Shown here one piece after another: positions 55,266-64,000 of a stretch of DNA of 64,000 nt (the stretch's first letter is position 1; every line of letters starts with the position of its first letter). Source of the DNA: Desulfuromonas sp. CSMB_57 (GTDB lineage: Bacteria > Desulfobacterota > Desulfuromonadia > Desulfuromonadales > Syntrophotaleaceae); assembly GCF_020194955.2 (NCBI RefSeq), contig NZ_JAFCIY020000030.1:1-64000 (forward strand), read 5' to 3'. A program made the position numbers and the translations under genes. The notes beneath the pieces are model-generated. The model searched no databases and was not told where the DNA came from. It saw nothing but the letters and a program-made list of their open reading frames with translations.

Positions 55266-57949
55266 CGGAGAGCCGGTTTCCTCTCGCCCAATTGCTGCAG
55301 GCGGCCCGGGACGGCGCCTTGGTGCTGACCGTCAACCAGCGCCTGGAACGATATCTGCGACGGCTGTTTGATGACGAGTGCCGCGCGGCGGGCGAGCAGG
55401 CCTGGGCGGCACCGGCCATTCGTTCCCTGGGCCGTTGGCAGAAAGAGTTATGCGACCAGCTTGGGCTGGCCCACGCCTGCCTGACTCCCGCCCAGGCTCT
55501 GCGCCTCTGGGAGGAGATCATCGAGCAGGACCTGACGCAGTGCGGCGCCGGGTTGTTGCGCGTCGGCGAGACCGCGAAGCTGGCCGGCGAAGCCCATGCC
55601 CTGCTGTGCGAATACGGGGTTTCCTTCAACGCTGTCGAAGGTGGCGAGGATCACCAGGTGTTCCTGCGTTGGCAGGGGGCGTTTGAAGCGGCCCTGGAGC
55701 GCGGCGGCTGGCAGGATCCGGCCCGCCTGCCGGAGCGGTTGGCGGCGGCCCTCGCGTGGGGCGAGGCGATCTGTCCCAAGCGGGTCTGGCTGGCCGGGTT
55801 CGACGACTTGCGGCCCGCCGTCCTCAGGCTGACCGCGGCCCTGGCGGCAGGCGGAGCTGCCGTCGGCAGCTGGCGAGGGGCGCCGGGGGCACCCTCCCGG
55901 GCCGGCCAGGTGACGGGCCTGGATCCGGAAGACGAAGTGCGTCGCTGCGCCCGCTGGGCCCGCAACCTGCTGGCTCAAAGCGATGCGACCATCGGCATCA
56001 TCGCTGTCGATTTGGCAGCCTACCAGAAAACCCTGCAGCGCATCTTTCGGGAAGAGCTGGCACCGTCCTCCCTGCTGCCGGGTGCCGCGCAGGAAAAAGC
56101 CTTCAATCTCTCCCTGGGCACACCCCTGGCTGCGACGGGGATGGTGGTCGCCGCCCTGGAACTGCTGTCCCTCGGCCGGCAGGTTGCCCTGGACCGGATC
56201 AGTTACCTGCTGCGTTCCCCCTTCGTCTGGGGGTACCTCGCCGAGTCCTCGGCACGGGCCCTGTTCGACCGTGAACTGCGGCAGCTGCGCCAGACTGCCT
56301 GGCCCCTCCCGCAACTGGTCAAGCGCGCCCGCAGCGGCTTTAAAAAGGGACTGGGGCGCTGCGATATTTTTGCCCGGATGCTGGAAAACGTCCACTCCGC
56401 CCTGGAGGATCGAAGCCGGCGCCGGCCGGGAGCCTGGGCCGAATCTTTCGCCCGTCTGCTCGATGATTGCCACTGGCCGGGGGATCGCAGACTGGACAGC
56501 CGCGACTACCAGCTGTTCGTTGCCTGGAAGGAAGTCTTGGCCGGGCTGGCTGCCTATGACGAGGTCTGCTCTCCCATGGGGCGCGCCGAAGCCTTGACCT
56601 TGCTGAAACGGGCGGCCGGGGAGACCCTCTTCCAGCCTCAGGGCTCCGAAGAGCGCCTGCAGATTCTCGGTACCCTGGAAGCGGCCGGGTTGCAGTTCGA
56701 TCACGTCTGGATTCTCGGCCTGCACGAGCAGGCCCTGCCGGCCCCGGCCCGCCCCAACCCGTTTTTGCCGCTGGACCTGCAACGCCGCCACGGCATGCCC
56801 CATGCCGATGCGGCCCGCGAACTTGATTTCGCCGGCCGCGTCCTTGACCGCCTGTTGACGGCGGCGCCCCAAGTGGTGGTGAGCTGGCCGGCCCGGCAGG
56901 ACGGGCAGCCGTGCCGCATCAGTCCCCTGGTCCGACACCTGCCGGAGTGGAACCCGGAGTTGGCCGACAGTCAGGCTCCGGCCCGGATCGTCCGTCGGGA
57001 ATCCGGCCCCCTGGAGGCTTGGGTCGATGACTTGGGCGCGCCTTTGCCGGCCGGGGTGCGCGTGAGCGGCGGTACCGCCATCCTCAAGGACCAGGCGCTC
57101 TGTCCTTTCCGTGCCTACGCGCGCCATCGTCTGGCGGCCGACGGCTTGGCCGTCGGCAGTCTCGGTCTGGACGGACTGGATCGCGGCGTGCTGGTGCACG
57201 ATGCCCTGGAGCATTTTTGGCGCCAGACCGGCGATTGGCACCAGCTTCAGGCGTTGTCGGAGTCGGCGCGACGATCCCGGCTGGCGACCTGCGTGAACCG
57301 GGCTTTGCAGCGTCTGGAAAAGGATCGACAGCTCCACCTGCCGGCGGCGCTGCGCGCCATCGAGGCCCGGCGCCTGACGGAACTGCTGGCGGAATGGCTG
57401 CTGGTGGAAGGGGCGCGGGCGCCTTTTGTGGTGGAAGAACTGGAGCGGTGGCACCAGGAAAGTCTGGCGCAACTCACCATTCAGACCCGCATTGATCGCA
57501 TCGATCGCCTGGCGGATGGCAGCCGCCTCATCATCGATTACAAAACCGGCCGTCCCGCCCTAGGCGACCTTCTTGGCCGACGTCCGGTGGAACCGCAATT
57601 GCCCCTCTATGGAGTCGGGCGACAGCAGGAGGAACTGGCGGCCGTGGCCTTCGGCCGGGTGCGGCGTGGTGACTGCGGCTTTGTCGGCCTGGCCTGCCGG
57701 GACGAGATCCTGCCCCGGGTGGCGGCAGTGACCGATGGGGGTTTGCCGGTGCCGGCAGGCGGCAGCGCCTGGCAGTCCCTGCTGGAATTCTGGCGAGAGG
57801 CGTTGCTGGACCTGGCCCGGGCCTTTGCCGCAGGGCGGGCGGAGGTCGATCCCATCAGTGCCCGCCAGGCCTGTGACCGATGCGACCTCCAGGCCCTGTG
57901 CCGCATCGGCGGCACGGCCGATTTCGAGGCTGCGGAGGAGACGCCATGA
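55262..57949 (+). CDS. AddB-like recombination nuclease with C-terminal PD-(D/E)XK domain and Fe-S cluster motif
   Basis: The 895-residue protein resembles the TIGR03623 'probable DNA repair' group and AddB. It has a helicase-like N-terminal region without a working Walker A, a central IWILGLHEQALP-type motif (HVWILGLHEQALP), and a C-terminal nuclease with IDRIDRLADGS and D759-Y-K761. Four cysteines, C614 (ALCPFRAYA), C871, C874 and C880 (CDRCDLQALC), match the AddB [4Fe-4S] staple. GTG 55262 overlaps the vanZ stop, and its own stop overlaps the next start (ATGA). With the AddA-like partner it should process double-strand breaks. Confidence 0.87.
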   Translation: MTESRFPLAQLLQAARDGALVLTVNQRLERYLRRLFDDECRAAGEQAWAAPAIRSLGRWQKELCDQLGLAHACLTPAQALRLWEEIIEQDLTQCGAGLLRVGETAKLAGEAHALLCEYGVSFNAVEGGEDHQVFLRWQGAFEAALERGGWQDPARLPERLAAALAWGEAICPKRVWLAGFDDLRPAVLRLTAALAAGGAAVGSWRGAPGAPSRAGQVTGLDPEDEVRRCARWARNLLAQSDATIGIIAVDLAAYQKTLQRIFREELAPSSLLPGAAQEKAFNLSLGTPLAATGMVVAALELLSLGRQVALDRISYLLRSPFVWGYLAESSARALFDRELRQLRQTAWPLPQLVKRARSGFKKGLGRCDIFARMLENVHSALEDRSRRRPGAWAESFARLLDDCHWPGDRRLDSRDYQLFVAWKEVLAGLAAYDEVCSPMGRAEALTLLKRAAGETLFQPQGSEERLQILGTLEAAGLQFDHVWILGLHEQALPAPARPNPFLPLDLQRRHGMPHADAARELDFAGRVLDRLLTAAPQVVVSWPARQDGQPCRISPLVRHLPEWNPELADSQAPARIVRRESGPLEAWVDDLGAPLPAGVRVSGGTAILKDQALCPFRAYARHRLAADGLAVGSLGLDGLDRGVLVHDALEHFWRQTGDWHQLQALSESARRSRLATCVNRALQRLEKDRQLHLPAALRAIEARRLTELLAEWLLVEGARAPFVVEELERWHQESLAQLTIQTRIDRIDRLADGSRLIIDYKTGRPALGDLLGRRPVEPQLPLYGVGRQQEELAAVAFGRVRRGDCGFVGLACRDEILPRVAAVTDGGLPVPAGGSAWQSLLEFWREALLDLARAFAAGRAEVDPISARQACDRCDLQALCRIGGTADFEAAEETP

Positions 57950-60900
57950 CCGATTCCACTTCCCGGCCTCCCGACTACCAGGCGCGGCAGCAGGCCCTCG
58001 ACGTCCGGCGCTCCTTCATCGTTCAGGCGCCGGCCGGCAGCGGTAAGACCGAACTGCTCATCCAGCGGATTCTGGCCCTGCTGGCGACCGTCGAGGCCCC
58101 GGAAGAGATTTTGGCCGTCACTTTTACCCGCAAGGCCGCCGGCGAGATGCGCGAGCGCCTCGGCCGGGCCCTGGTGGAGGCCCGGGGGCCGGAACCGCAA
58201 ACGGAGCATGCCCGCCAGACCTGGCAGTTGGCGCGGGCTGCCCTGGCCAACGACGAGCGGCGCCAGTGGCGGCTGCTCGAGCATCCGGCCCGCCTGACGG
58301 TGCAGACCATCGACGGCCTGTGCGCGTCCCTGGTGCGGCGCATGCCCTGGCTGTCCCGGTTCGGCGCCCAGGCGACGGTGACGGAGGAGGCCGCCGAGCT
58401 GTATCGGGCAGCGGCCGAGCGGGTGCTGGACCTGGCCGAACAGGAAGCCCCGGAAAGTGCCGCCGTGCAGGAGCTGTTGGCCCACCTCGACAACCGGCTG
58501 GAGCGGCTGCGGGATCTGCTGGTGGCCATGCTGGCCCGCCGCGATCAGTGGCTGCGGCATTTGGCCGGGCAGAACGCCGAAGGGCAGCGTCGCGTCCTGG
58601 AGGACAGCCTGCGCACCCTGGTTACAGAGCATCTGCAGGGGTTGCAGGCGTTGCTGCCATCCTCCGTTACCTCGGCTTTGCCGGCCCTGGCCGCGTTTGC
58701 CGCCGCCCACCTGCCGGAGAGGGGCACAGGCGGGCGCATCGGCCGCCTGCATGATCTGGCTGCTTTTCCTCTTCCCCAAGCCGAGGATCTGGATGATTGG
58801 CAGGCCCTGGCGGATCTGCTGTTGACGGCCGGCGACACTCTGCGCAAAAAGCTGGACAAGAACTGCGGCTTCCCGGCCCACAAAAGCGGGGCCTTCCCGG
58901 CCATGAAGCAGGCCATGGCCGGGGTCTTGGAAGAACTGGCCGCCATTCCGGCCCTGGCCGAAGCCTGGGCGGCGGTACGCCAACTGCCGCCGGTGGTCTA
59001 TGAAGCCGGACAATGGCGCATTCTGCAGGCCCTGGTGGCCCTGTTGCCACGGGCGGTGGCGGAACTGTGGCTGGTGTTTCGGGAGCGCGGCCTGACGGAT
59101 TTCGTCGAGGTGGCCCAAGCCGCCGGCCGGGCTCTCGGGGACTGCGACGCGCCCACGGATCTGATGTTGCATCTGGATCGCCGCATTCAGCATATCCTGG
59201 TGGATGAATTCCAGGATACCTCCTGGGGACAATACCTGCTGCTGGCCAAGCTCACCGCCGGCTGGCAGCCCGGCGACGGCCGCAGCCTGTTCCTGGTCGG
59301 CGATCCCATGCAGTCCATCTACCGGTTTCGGGAGGCGGAGGTCGGCCTCTATCTGCGCAGCCGGCGGCACGGTATCGGTGCTCTGCCCCTGGAAACCCTG
59401 ACCCTGTGCGCCAATTTCCGTTCCCAGGCCGGCATCGTCGAGTGGGTCAACCGGACCTTTCCGGATCTGTTCCCGGCACGGGAAAACGAGGCTCTGGGCG
59501 GCGTCTGTTATGCTTCCTCCGTGGCCGTGCGGCCGGTCCGGGCCGGAGCGGCGGTGCAGGTGCATCCCTTTGCCGGGCGGGACGACGGCGCCGAAGCGGG
59601 CCGGGTGCTGGAACTGGTGCGGGAGGCACGGCGCCTGGATCCGCAGGGCAGCGTCGCGGTGCTGGTCCGCGCCCGCAGTCACCTGCAGGCGATTGTCGCG
59701 GCGCTGCGCGCTGCCGGTCTGCGGTTCGCCGCCCAGGAGATCGATCCCCTGGCCGATCGGGAGGTGGCGCGGGACCTGTTGTGCCTGACCCGTGCCCTGC
59801 TGCACCCCGCCGATCGCATCGCTCTGCTGGCGGTGCTGCGGGCGCCCTGGTGCGGCCTCGCCCTGGCGGAACTGGACAGCCTGTGCCGCGACGGCGCCGG
59901 GCGCACCCTGGCGGACCTGCTGCGTGAGCCGCAACGTTTGGCCGGGTTGTCGGCGGAGGGCCGGCGCCGGTTGGAACGCACCTGGCGGATTCTCGGCGAA
60001 GCCGCCGCCCAGCGCGGCCGGCAATCCCTGCGTTCCCTGGTGGAAGGGGCCTGGCTGGCCTTGGGCGGACCCGCCTGCACCGATGAAGCCGGGCTGGCGG
60101 ATGCCGCCGCGGTGCTGAGTCTGCTGGAAGACTGCGATCACGGCGGCGACCTGCTGCCCTACGAAGAGCTGGAAGCCAGGCTGGCGCAACTGTACGCCGC
60201 CCCCGATCCCCTGGCCGACGGCGGCCTGCAGGTCATGACCATCCACAAGGCCAAGGGACTGGAGTTCGATACGGTGATATTGCCCGGTCTGGGCCGGCGG
60301 CCGCGGGGTGATGATCCGCCCCTGATGCGCTGGCTGGAACTGCCGGAGGCCGGTCTGCTGCTGGCGCCCATCGCCCCCCTGGACGGCCGGACCCGTGACC
60401 CCATTTACGATGCCATTGCCCGCATCGAACAGCAAAAGCACGACCTGGAGGCGACGCGCCTGTTGTACGTGGCGGCGACGCGAGCCCGGCACCGGTTGCA
60501 TCTGCTGGGCCATGCCCGGGCGGACAACAGCGGCGGGTGGCGACCGGAAAACGGTTCCTTCCTGGCCCGGCTCTGGCCGCAGGTTGCCGATGGCTTTCAG
60601 GCCTTGGCCCCAGACGCCGACGCTGCGGACGGTCAGGCTCCGGCGGTCGCCGCGCCTTTGTGCCGGCTACCCGTCGGTTGGCAACGGCCGTCCCTGGCGG
60701 ACGCCCTGATTGCCGCAGGTCCGCCCGTCCTGCAGCCATCGGCCCTGGCGGCCGGCCAGGACCAGCTTTGTCTGGCGCCCCAAACCGAAGACGGGCGGCA
60801 TATCGGCACCGTCACCCATGCCTGGCTGGCGCGCATGGGCGCGGAGGGGCTTGCCGGTTGGTCGGAGGGCAGACTGCAGCGGGAGTTGCCCGTTATGCGG

Positions 60901-61320
60901 CGTCGCCTCGGGCAGCTTGGCATTGCAGCCGACCGCCTGGAGCAGGCCGCCGGCCTGGTATTGCGTGCCCTGTGCCGGACTCTGGCCGATGCACGGGGAT
61001 GCTGGCTGCTCGCGGACCATGCCGAAGCCTTTTGTGAACTGGCCCTGTGCGGGACCCTGGACGATCGCCTGGTGCATGCCATACTGGATCGAACCTTTGT
61101 CGACGGTGATGGGGTACGCTGGATCGTCGACTATAAGACGGTGGAGCCCGGCACGGAAGATCCGGCGCAGTTCATGGCCAGGGAAGGAGAGCGCTATCGC
61201 CCGCAACTGGAGGTCTATGCAGCCCTGATGACCCGTTGGCGACCCGGAACAGCGGTTCGCACCGCTCTGTATTTTCCCCTGTTCGGGGGGTGGTGGGTTT
61301 ATGATCAGGCTGAAGGCTGA
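57946..61320 (+). CDS. AddA-like UvrD-family helicase-nuclease, C-terminus inside a heptamer repeat
   Basis: The 1124-residue protein has Walker A APAGSGKTELL (28-38), AVTFTRKAAGEMRERL, VDEFQDTSW (419-427), VGDPMQSIYRFREAEV, LCANFRSQ, the late helicase motif VMTIHKAKGLEFDTVILPGL and VAATRARHRL, then a C-terminal nuclease with D1062-Y-K1064. It is the strand-loading partner of the AddB-like protein encoded just upstream. The natural end is near WWVYDQ; the last residues and the stop (61318-61320) are supplied by AGGCTGA heptamers. Confidence 0.9.
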   Translation: MTDSTSRPPDYQARQQALDVRRSFIVQAPAGSGKTELLIQRILALLATVEAPEEILAVTFTRKAAGEMRERLGRALVEARGPEPQTEHARQTWQLARAALANDERRQWRLLEHPARLTVQTIDGLCASLVRRMPWLSRFGAQATVTEEAAELYRAAAERVLDLAEQEAPESAAVQELLAHLDNRLERLRDLLVAMLARRDQWLRHLAGQNAEGQRRVLEDSLRTLVTEHLQGLQALLPSSVTSALPALAAFAAAHLPERGTGGRIGRLHDLAAFPLPQAEDLDDWQALADLLLTAGDTLRKKLDKNCGFPAHKSGAFPAMKQAMAGVLEELAAIPALAEAWAAVRQLPPVVYEAGQWRILQALVALLPRAVAELWLVFRERGLTDFVEVAQAAGRALGDCDAPTDLMLHLDRRIQHILVDEFQDTSWGQYLLLAKLTAGWQPGDGRSLFLVGDPMQSIYRFREAEVGLYLRSRRHGIGALPLETLTLCANFRSQAGIVEWVNRTFPDLFPARENEALGGVCYASSVAVRPVRAGAAVQVHPFAGRDDGAEAGRVLELVREARRLDPQGSVAVLVRARSHLQAIVAALRAAGLRFAAQEIDPLADREVARDLLCLTRALLHPADRIALLAVLRAPWCGLALAELDSLCRDGAGRTLADLLREPQRLAGLSAEGRRRLERTWRILGEAAAQRGRQSLRSLVEGAWLALGGPACTDEAGLADAAAVLSLLEDCDHGGDLLPYEELEARLAQLYAAPDPLADGGLQVMTIHKAKGLEFDTVILPGLGRRPRGDDPPLMRWLELPEAGLLLAPIAPLDGRTRDPIYDAIARIEQQKHDLEATRLLYVAATRARHRLHLLGHARADNSGGWRPENGSFLARLWPQVADGFQALAPDADAADGQAPAVAAPLCRLPVGWQRPSLADALIAAGPPVLQPSALAAGQDQLCLAPQTEDGRHIGTVTHAWLARMGAEGLAGWSEGRLQRELPVMRRRLGQLGIAADRLEQAAGLVLRALCRTLADARGCWLLADHAEAFCELALCGTLDDRLVHAILDRTFVDGDGVRWIVDYKTVEPGTEDPAQFMAREGERYRPQLEVYAALMTRWRPGTAVRTALYFPLFGGWWVYDQAEG

Positions 61321-61397
61321 AGGCTGAAGGCTGAAGGCTGAAGGCTGAAGGCTGAAGGCTGAAGGCGGAAGGCGGAAGGCGGAAGGCGGAAGGCGGG
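61307..61397. repeat. Heptamer tandem array (AGGCTGA/AGGCGGA)
   Basis: Thirteen head-to-tail 7-base units: eight AGGCTGA, four AGGCGGA and one AGGCGGG. The first two units encode the end and the stop of the AddA-like gene; the rest fill the gap before the lipoprotein gene. The unit matches the array at nusB (18097), but there is no inverted partner here. Confidence 0.93.
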
Positions 61398-61421
61398 AAA
61401 ACTCAAACCAGGAGGAGGAAG

Positions 61422-61937
61422 ATGCGCAAACTGATCGGTTCGGCCATGGTGGCGGCGTTGTTGATGGGCGTCGGATGCGGCAAGAAGGAGGAGCAGCAGG
61501 TGGTGAAGACCCCGGAAGGCGACGTTACCGTGACCCGCAAGGACGGCGAAGTCAGCAGCGTGACGGTGACCGGCAAGGATGGGACCACTACCTTTACCCA
61601 AAGTGGCGGCGAACTGCCCAAGGATATGAAGGTGCCCGTGTATCCCGGGGCCGGCGCTGCGGAAAGCGGCAGTTTCAGAGCCTCGCAGCAGGGCAACGAG
61701 GGTGTGGAACACGTTTCCTCCGTTATGCTGCATACCAAGGATGGCTTGGACAAGGTGAAGGATTTCTACCAGGGTCAGCTCAAGGAAAAGAATCCGCATA
61801 TTTTCGAAATGAGTGTTCCGGACGGCAAAATGGTGACCTTTGCCATGGAGGGCGAGAAACGATCAACCACGGTGGTGCTGACGGAAAACCGGCAGCAGGG
61901 CGGTACCGATATCCAGATTGTTTCGGTCAAGAATTAA
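61422..61937 (+). CDS. Lipoprotein of unknown function
   Basis: The 171-residue protein has a lipoprotein signal (MRKLIGSAMVAALLMGVGC, lipidated at C19), a charged linker, a repeat-like stretch (VTVTRKDGEVSSVTVTGKDG) and a C-terminal domain with YPGAGAAESGS, TKDGLDKVKDFYQGQLKEK and TTVVLTENRQQGGTDIQIV. The latter resembles domains of unknown function in bacterial surface lipoproteins. AGGAGGAGGAAG precedes the ATG. The gene begins 25 bases after the heptamer array, which may have moved it away from, or made part of, its leader. Confidence 0.72.
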   Translation: MRKLIGSAMVAALLMGVGCGKKEEQQVVKTPEGDVTVTRKDGEVSSVTVTGKDGTTTFTQSGGELPKDMKVPVYPGAGAAESGSFRASQQGNEGVEHVSSVMLHTKDGLDKVKDFYQGQLKEKNPHIFEMSVPDGKMVTFAMEGEKRSTTVVLTENRQQGGTDIQIVSVKN

Positions 61938-62109
61938 TGCTTTGCAACATGTTGTTTTTGCATTAATCTGCCGGTTTTGCCTGGTGTCTTCAGGCGTCGC
62001 CCAGCTTTCAAAACAGTGTTGCATTTGGAACCGGTTTGCAGGCAATATGTAGGGAATGGTGCGGCCAGGTCGGCCGTACCTCAACCTGTTACGAAAGGGG
62101 ATATGGCAC

Positions 62110-62385
62110 ATGCCGAAATTTGTGATCGAGCGTGAACTGCCCGGCGCAGGCAAGCTTTCCGGACCGGAATTGCAGGGAATTTCCCAACATTCCTGCGGTG
62201 TTCTGCAATCCATGGGGCCCACCATCCAGTGGGTGGAAAGTTATGTGACGGACGACAAGATCTACTGCATCTACATTGCGCCCAGTGAAGATGCGGTACG
62301 CGAGCATGCCGAAAAAGGCGGTTTCCCCGCCAATCGCGTCAGCGAAATTCGTACCGTTATCGATCCGACCACGGCTGAAGGCTAA
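62110..62385 (+). CDS. DUF4242 (SCO4226-like) small protein
   Basis: The 91-residue protein begins MPKFVIERELPGAGKLS and contains the conserved SCGVLQSMGPTIQWVESYV and KGGFPANRVSEIRTVIDP. These match the DUF4242 family, in which SCO4226 of Streptomyces binds nickel. AAAGGGG lies nine bases before the ATG. It has no signal peptide and is a compact ferredoxin-like fold by family. It appears to be monocistronic, with a strong terminator at 62410. Confidence 0.87.
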   Translation: MPKFVIERELPGAGKLSGPELQGISQHSCGVLQSMGPTIQWVESYVTDDKIYCIYIAPSEDAVREHAEKGGFPANRVSEIRTVIDPTTAEG

Positions 62386-62409
62386 TCCGGCCGGAATGGA
62401 TCCATGGTA

Positions 62410-62455
62410 AAACCGAAACGCCCCCGTCACCACGCTGACGGGGGCGTTTCGGTTT
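62410..62455. terminator. Strong bidirectional terminator between convergent genes
   Basis: A 20-bp perfect stem (AAACCGAAACGCCCCCGTCA with its complement) and a 6-base loop. The A and T ends serve the DUF4242 gene on the plus strand and the thioredoxin-domain gene on the minus strand. Confidence 0.88.
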
Positions 62456-62463
62456 AAACGCGG

Positions 62464-64000
62464 TCAGACTTCCGACTGATCCAACAACGCCGCCAGTTCT
62501 TCCGGGCTGCGCGCCGGTTCCAGGCAGGCCTGCTCCCGGCACAGGTAAGCCGTGACGCCGTCGTCCAGAGGCCGTTTGCCCCGAACTACCGGTGCCAGTT
62601 CGTCCAGGGCGGCGTCTTGAGGCCGGCGCCAAAGCACCAGGGTACGCGGCCGGAAGCGTTGCCGCAGGGTTCGCAGCATGGCCTTGGCCCGGGGGGTTGT
62701 CGGATCGCCGGCCAGTACCAATACCTGGCGGGGACCGAGGGCGAAATCCAGGGCGAGGAGCAACTGTGCGCTGCCGGTGGGATACTTGTTCATCTGTTGG
62801 GCTGAAGCCCGCAACACCGCTTCACCGGCCTCTTCCAGGGAGCGATCGCCGGTCATGACGGCGAGTTGCAACAGCACCAGGGCCGCCACGGAATTGCCGG
62901 CCGGGACGGCCGCATCGACCAGGGTCCGTTTGCGCCCCAAGACCTCCTCCGCATCCGTGCCGGAATCAAAATAAACCCCATCCTCGTTGCCGAACAGGGC
63001 TTGCATGGCTTTGGTCAGGCACAGCGCTTCGCCCAGGTAGCGATGATCGAAGGTGGCCTGATAGAGTTCCAGCAGCCCTTGGATGAAGAACGCGTAGTCC
63101 TCCAGAAAGCCCGGAATGGCGGCTTCGCCGTCGCGATAGCGTCGCAACAGGCGGCCTGATGTGTCGCGCATGGTGTTCAGAATAAAGTCCGCCGCGCGGG
63201 CGGCGGCCTGAACATATTCATCGTATCCCAAAATCGCCCCGCCGCGGGCCATGGCGGCAATCATCAGGCCGTTCCAGGCCGTCAGGATCTTGTCGTCCCG
63301 GTAGGGACGCACGCGCTGCTGCCGGGCTTCCTGGAGCTTTTGGAGACCCAGGGCGAGCACCGCGCCCAACTCCTGGGCGGGAACGCCGAACCATTTGGCC
63401 CATTCCGTCAGATCCATTTCCAGCCGCGGTATGTTCTTTCCTTCGAAGTTGCCCTCGGGAGAAATTTCGTAGCAATGGCAGAAAATGGTGCCATGTTCAT
63501 GCCCCAGGACCTCCTCGACCTGTTCCGGGGTCCACAGATAGAAGGTGCCTTCGGCGCCTTCCGAATCGGCATCCTCCCCGCAACAGAAAGCTCCGCCGTG
63601 GTGGGTCAGATCCCGTATGACGTAACGCAGAATCTCATCGGCGGTATTGCTGAAAAAGCCATCGCCGCTGGCCTGGAAGGCATCCAACGCCGCCGTTGCC
63701 AGCAACGCCTGGTCGTAAAGCATCTTTTCGAAATGGGGCACCCGCCAGAAGGTATCCACGGAATAACGGTGCACGCCAAAACCGACATGGTCATAGATGC
63801 CGCCCAGGCGAATGTGCTGCAGGGTACGCAGGGCCATGGTCCGGGCGTTGTCCAAGCCAAAGCGGGCATGAATGCGCAGCAGCAGGGACAGGTTGTGGGG
63901 CGTGGGGAATTTGGGCGCGTCGCTGAAGCCGCCGCGCTTGTCGTCGAAGTTTTCCAGGTATTTCTCGTAGGCCCTCTGCAGCGGGACATCCTTTAGGGCG
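62464..64000 (-). CDS. Thioredoxin-domain protein of the YyaL/DUF255 family (partial; N-terminus outside the window)
   Basis: The frame is open to the right edge and gives about 511 residues of the C-terminal part. It has the glycosidase-like alpha/alpha-barrel blocks DKRGGFSDAPKFPTPHNL, LGGIYDHVGFGVHRYSVD, WRVPHFEKMLYDQA, AFCCGEDADSEGAEG and TAWNGLMIAAMARGG, then VPAGNSVAAL. In this family an N-terminal thioredoxin-like domain (DUF255) precedes it; that part lies beyond base 64000. The activity is not established. The stop is at 62464-62466. Confidence 0.9.
   Translation of the reverse strand, partial: ALKDVPLQRAYEKYLENFDDKRGGFSDAPKFPTPHNLSLLLRIHARFGLDNARTMALRTLQHIRLGGIYDHVGFGVHRYSVDTFWRVPHFEKMLYDQALLATAALDAFQASGDGFFSNTADEILRYVIRDLTHHGGAFCCGEDADSEGAEGTFYLWTPEQVEEVLGHEHGTIFCHCYEISPEGNFEGKNIPRLEMDLTEWAKWFGVPAQELGAVLALGLQKLQEARQQRVRPYRDDKILTAWNGLMIAAMARGGAILGYDEYVQAAARAADFILNTMRDTSGRLLRRYRDGEAAIPGFLEDYAFFIQGLLELYQATFDHRYLGEALCLTKAMQALFGNEDGVYFDSGTDAEEVLGRKRTLVDAAVPAGNSVAALVLLQLAVMTGDRSLEEAGEAVLRASAQQMNKYPTGSAQLLLALDFALGPRQVLVLAGDPTTPRAKAMLRTLRQRFRPRTLVLWRRPQDAALDELAPVVRGKRPLDDGVTAYLCREQACLEPARSPEELAALLDQSEV

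Overview
The window is high-GC chromosomal DNA. It most resembles a deltaproteobacterium of the Desulfuromonadales/Geobacter group. Three things point there: the gene order yceD-rpmF-plsX-fabH-fabD-fabG-acpP-fabF-rpiB-glyA-dCMP deaminase-nrdR-ribD-ribE-ribBA-ribH-nusB, a GEMM-I riboswitch with A at the base that reads the ligand, and several families of short tandem repeats lying between and inside genes. There are no rRNA genes, no CRISPR array, and no recognisable phage or IS transposase. Species-level identity is not claimed.

Layout. 1-3.6 kb: the end of a membrane protein gene, a Cam-type gamma carbonic anhydrase, a cysteine desulfurase, fdhD and mobA (sulfur transfer and molybdenum cofactor for formate dehydrogenase). 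3.9-4.7 kb: mazG on the minus strand. 4.9-18.1 kb: a long plus-strand run for fatty-acid/phospholipid synthesis (plsX, fabHDG, acpP, fabF), rpiB, glyA, dCMP deaminase, nrdR, and riboflavin synthesis (ribD, ribE, ribBA, ribH), ending in nusB. 18.3-19.6 kb: hom with a strong terminator. 19.8-23.4 kb: manC and manB (GDP-mannose supply) interrupted by heptamer repeats and a small element carrying an S23-type four-helix-bundle gene. 23.7-25.8 kb: a seven-bladed propeller lipoprotein divergent from an exported protein with two C2H2-type fingers. 25.8-28.8 kb (minus): a small conserved protein, a PilT-family ATPase and an RhlE-type RNA helicase with an attenuator-like leader. 29-32.2 kb: a methyltransferase, a disulfide oxidoreductase and GAPDH. 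32.6-39.1 kb: an SbcD/SbcC-like (YhaO/YhaN) pair and a beta-CASP nuclease. 39.2-42.8 kb: a long WecA-like transferase, tRNA-Leu(CAG), a glycosyltransferase and a DNPH1-like hydrolase. 42.9-48.4 kb (minus): a Na/Pi transporter, a DUF502 protein, a CopA-type ATPase and a DUF305 protein. 48.8-54.6 kb (minus): a chemoreceptor under a riboswitch, metF, glucan phosphorylase and an Rrf2 regulator. 54.8-61.3 kb: vanZ-like, AddB-like and AddA-like genes with 4-base overlaps. 61.4-64 kb: a lipoprotein, a DUF4242 protein, and part of a thioredoxin-domain (YyaL-type) protein.

Most genes are ordinary housekeeping genes. The unusual content lies in three places. The first is the repeat families: heptamers of types xxATGAC and AGGCTGA, a composite CGCAGAT repeat, and a TCGTAM hexamer. 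They sit exactly at gene ends, where they supply stop or start codons, and in manC inside the reading frame. The second is the candidate cyclic AMP-GMP riboswitch upstream of the chemoreceptor. The third is the exported C2H2-like protein. The four-helix-bundle gene bounded by 30-bp inverted repeats, with a gene-less relative lodged in manC, is the best candidate here for an undescribed mobile unit.
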